Shown: piece after piece, positions 63,431-64,000 of the stretch
Position numbering within the stretch: position 1 is the first letter of the stretch
Layout: each line of letters opens with the position of its first letter
DNA from: Proteobacteria bacterium ST_bin14
Lineage (GTDB): Bacteria > Pseudomonadota > Alphaproteobacteria > Sphingomonadales > Sphingomonadaceae
Length of the DNA stretch: 64,000 bases
Direction of reading: 5' to 3'
Assembly: GCA_002083655.1 (NCBI GenBank)
Contig: MSXR01000016.1
Coordinates: forward strand, 87,680 to 151,679
Notes under the pieces: generated by a model
Databases searched by the model: none
What the model saw: the letters and a program-made list of their open reading frames with translations, nothing else
What the model was told of the DNA's origin: nothing
Translations under genes and position numbers: made by a program

Positions 63431-63880
63431 TTGATTCCGTTCGCAGCGCTCGTTTTGTCTGGCTGCGCCGCTATCGATGGAGCCAGTTTGACGCAGCAGC
63501 AACTCTCATTTGATTGGCAGCAGCAAGGCGAACGGACAGGTTTGGTGCATACGGTGACCAAAGACGGCCAACTTTTTCACGGTCGATTTTACGAAATTAC
63601 CCCCAAGACACGTTTGAGCGAAATTCATGATTTGCGATTCTTCTGGGGTATTTACTCAAGGAGCAGAGGCTTACCTGGCTGGGGAAACTGGAATGATGGA
63701 ATCGAATTGATGATGCGTTATGATGGGAAGGTGCTCGCAATACTCAGGGGTCCGAGTTCCAAGATGCGGTGTAGCTTCACCCTTAGCCGTCCATCTTTAG
63801 GCATAACTGGCGGGGGCAATGGCTGGTGTCAGCGATCGAGCGGCGGTATTGTCCCAGCAATGCTGCCTCCAAAACCTTAG
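63431..63880 (+). CDS. small lipoprotein-like hypothetical protein, start uncertain
   Basis: About 149 residues. The frame has a lipoprotein-like start (LIPFAALVLSGCAAIDGASL) and a compact rest with HGRFYEITPKT, WGNWNDGIELMM and CSFTLSRPSLG. No ATG precedes the signal in frame within a reasonable distance. TTG at 63431 is the closest candidate. The frame stays open back to 63200 with non-coding-like residues. Either an alternative start codon is used, or the first bases have been altered by a frameshift. The function is unknown. Confidence 0.5.
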   Translation: MIPFAALVLSGCAAIDGASLTQQQLSFDWQQQGERTGLVHTVTKDGQLFHGRFYEITPKTRLSEIHDLRFFWGIYSRSRGLPGWGNWNDGIELMMRYDGKVLAILRGPSSKMRCSFTLSRPSLGITGGGNGWCQRSSGGIVPAMLPPKP

Positions 63881-64000
63881 CGCGAGTGCGCGCACTAAGC
63901 TTTTGACCGCAACGCGCATCTCCAGCTCACCGCGGTGATCGAACTACCAGACAGACGTTCAAAAAGAGCTGCAGGTGCTGACCTGCTCCCCAGAATTCAT
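63881..64000. other. window end without a supported gene
   Basis: The last 120 bases show no recognisable frame, RNA or hairpin. Confidence 0.4.

Noticed and set aside
1..64000. CRISPR array or intact insertion sequence
   Set aside because: No regularly spaced direct repeats and no complete transposase gene were seen.

Overview
The window is GC-rich chromosomal DNA from an alphaproteobacterium. Four features point to a member of the Sphingomonadales: a CpdR-type receiver protein, a SapC-family protein, the style of the conserved hypothetical at 717-1178, and the RND/TolC and cytochrome genes. The genus cannot be fixed from sequence reading alone.

Region 1 (1-5363) is ordinary core genome. 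It holds the 5' part of a DEAD-box RNA helicase, a small conserved protein, an FAD-linked dehydrogenase, sapC, a probable unannotated small RNA with its own promoter and terminator, an N-formylglutamate amidohydrolase, cpdR, and tRNA-Val(GAC) with a strong terminator.

Region 2 (about 5364-30650) looks like an integrated mobilizable element carrying anti-phage genes, placed directly downstream of the tRNA. It has a two-HTH regulator, a tyrosine recombinase, a very large Eco57I-like DNA methylase, a hypothetical gene, an oriT-like stretch with strong inverted repeats, mobC-like and relaxase genes, and a small cysteine-rich protein. These are followed by a complete QatABCD defence operon. Next comes a tightly coupled three-gene operon of a sigma-70-like protein, a SNF2/RapA-type helicase, and a GHKL (sacsin-like) ATPase with a C-terminal Cys4 treble-clef domain. 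The last gene fuses a tandem-HTH domain to a phage-type adenine methyltransferase. The sigma/helicase/ATPase operon is the best candidate here for an incompletely described system. The large methylase 9 kb away could be its partner, as in helicase-methylase-ATPase (Hma-like) loci.

Region 3 (about 30659-48670) is a sulfide/persulfide handling and peroxide defence cluster: TauE/SafE exporter, persulfide-dioxygenase-like MBL protein, two one-cysteine peroxiredoxins, two ArsR regulators, TsdA-like dihaem cytochrome, DsrE protein, TrxC, rhodanese, sulfide:quinone oxidoreductase, DUF2892 protein, dihaem cytochrome c peroxidase and AhpD-like protein. A complete RND pump (permease, lipoprotein adaptor, TolC) is woven into it. 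AT-rich operator-like sites sharing 10-11-base words lie in front of three of the transcription units. Region 4 (48783-54890) is cydDC divergent from cydABX, the sulfide-tolerant cytochrome bd oxidase and its assembly exporter, with an FNR/FixK-like box in the divergent gap. A perfect FNR box lies between the cytochrome c peroxidase and the AhpD-like gene. Regions 3 and 4 read as one module: oxidise sulfide to persulfide, process or export the products, remove peroxides, and respire through an oxidase that sulfide does not poison.

Region 5 (55344-63213) is a metal-efflux unit: a two-component system divergent from an HME-RND pump with DUF3240 and TolC-family genes. A small lipoprotein gene with an unclear start follows. 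No rRNA, CRISPR array or intact insertion sequence was seen.
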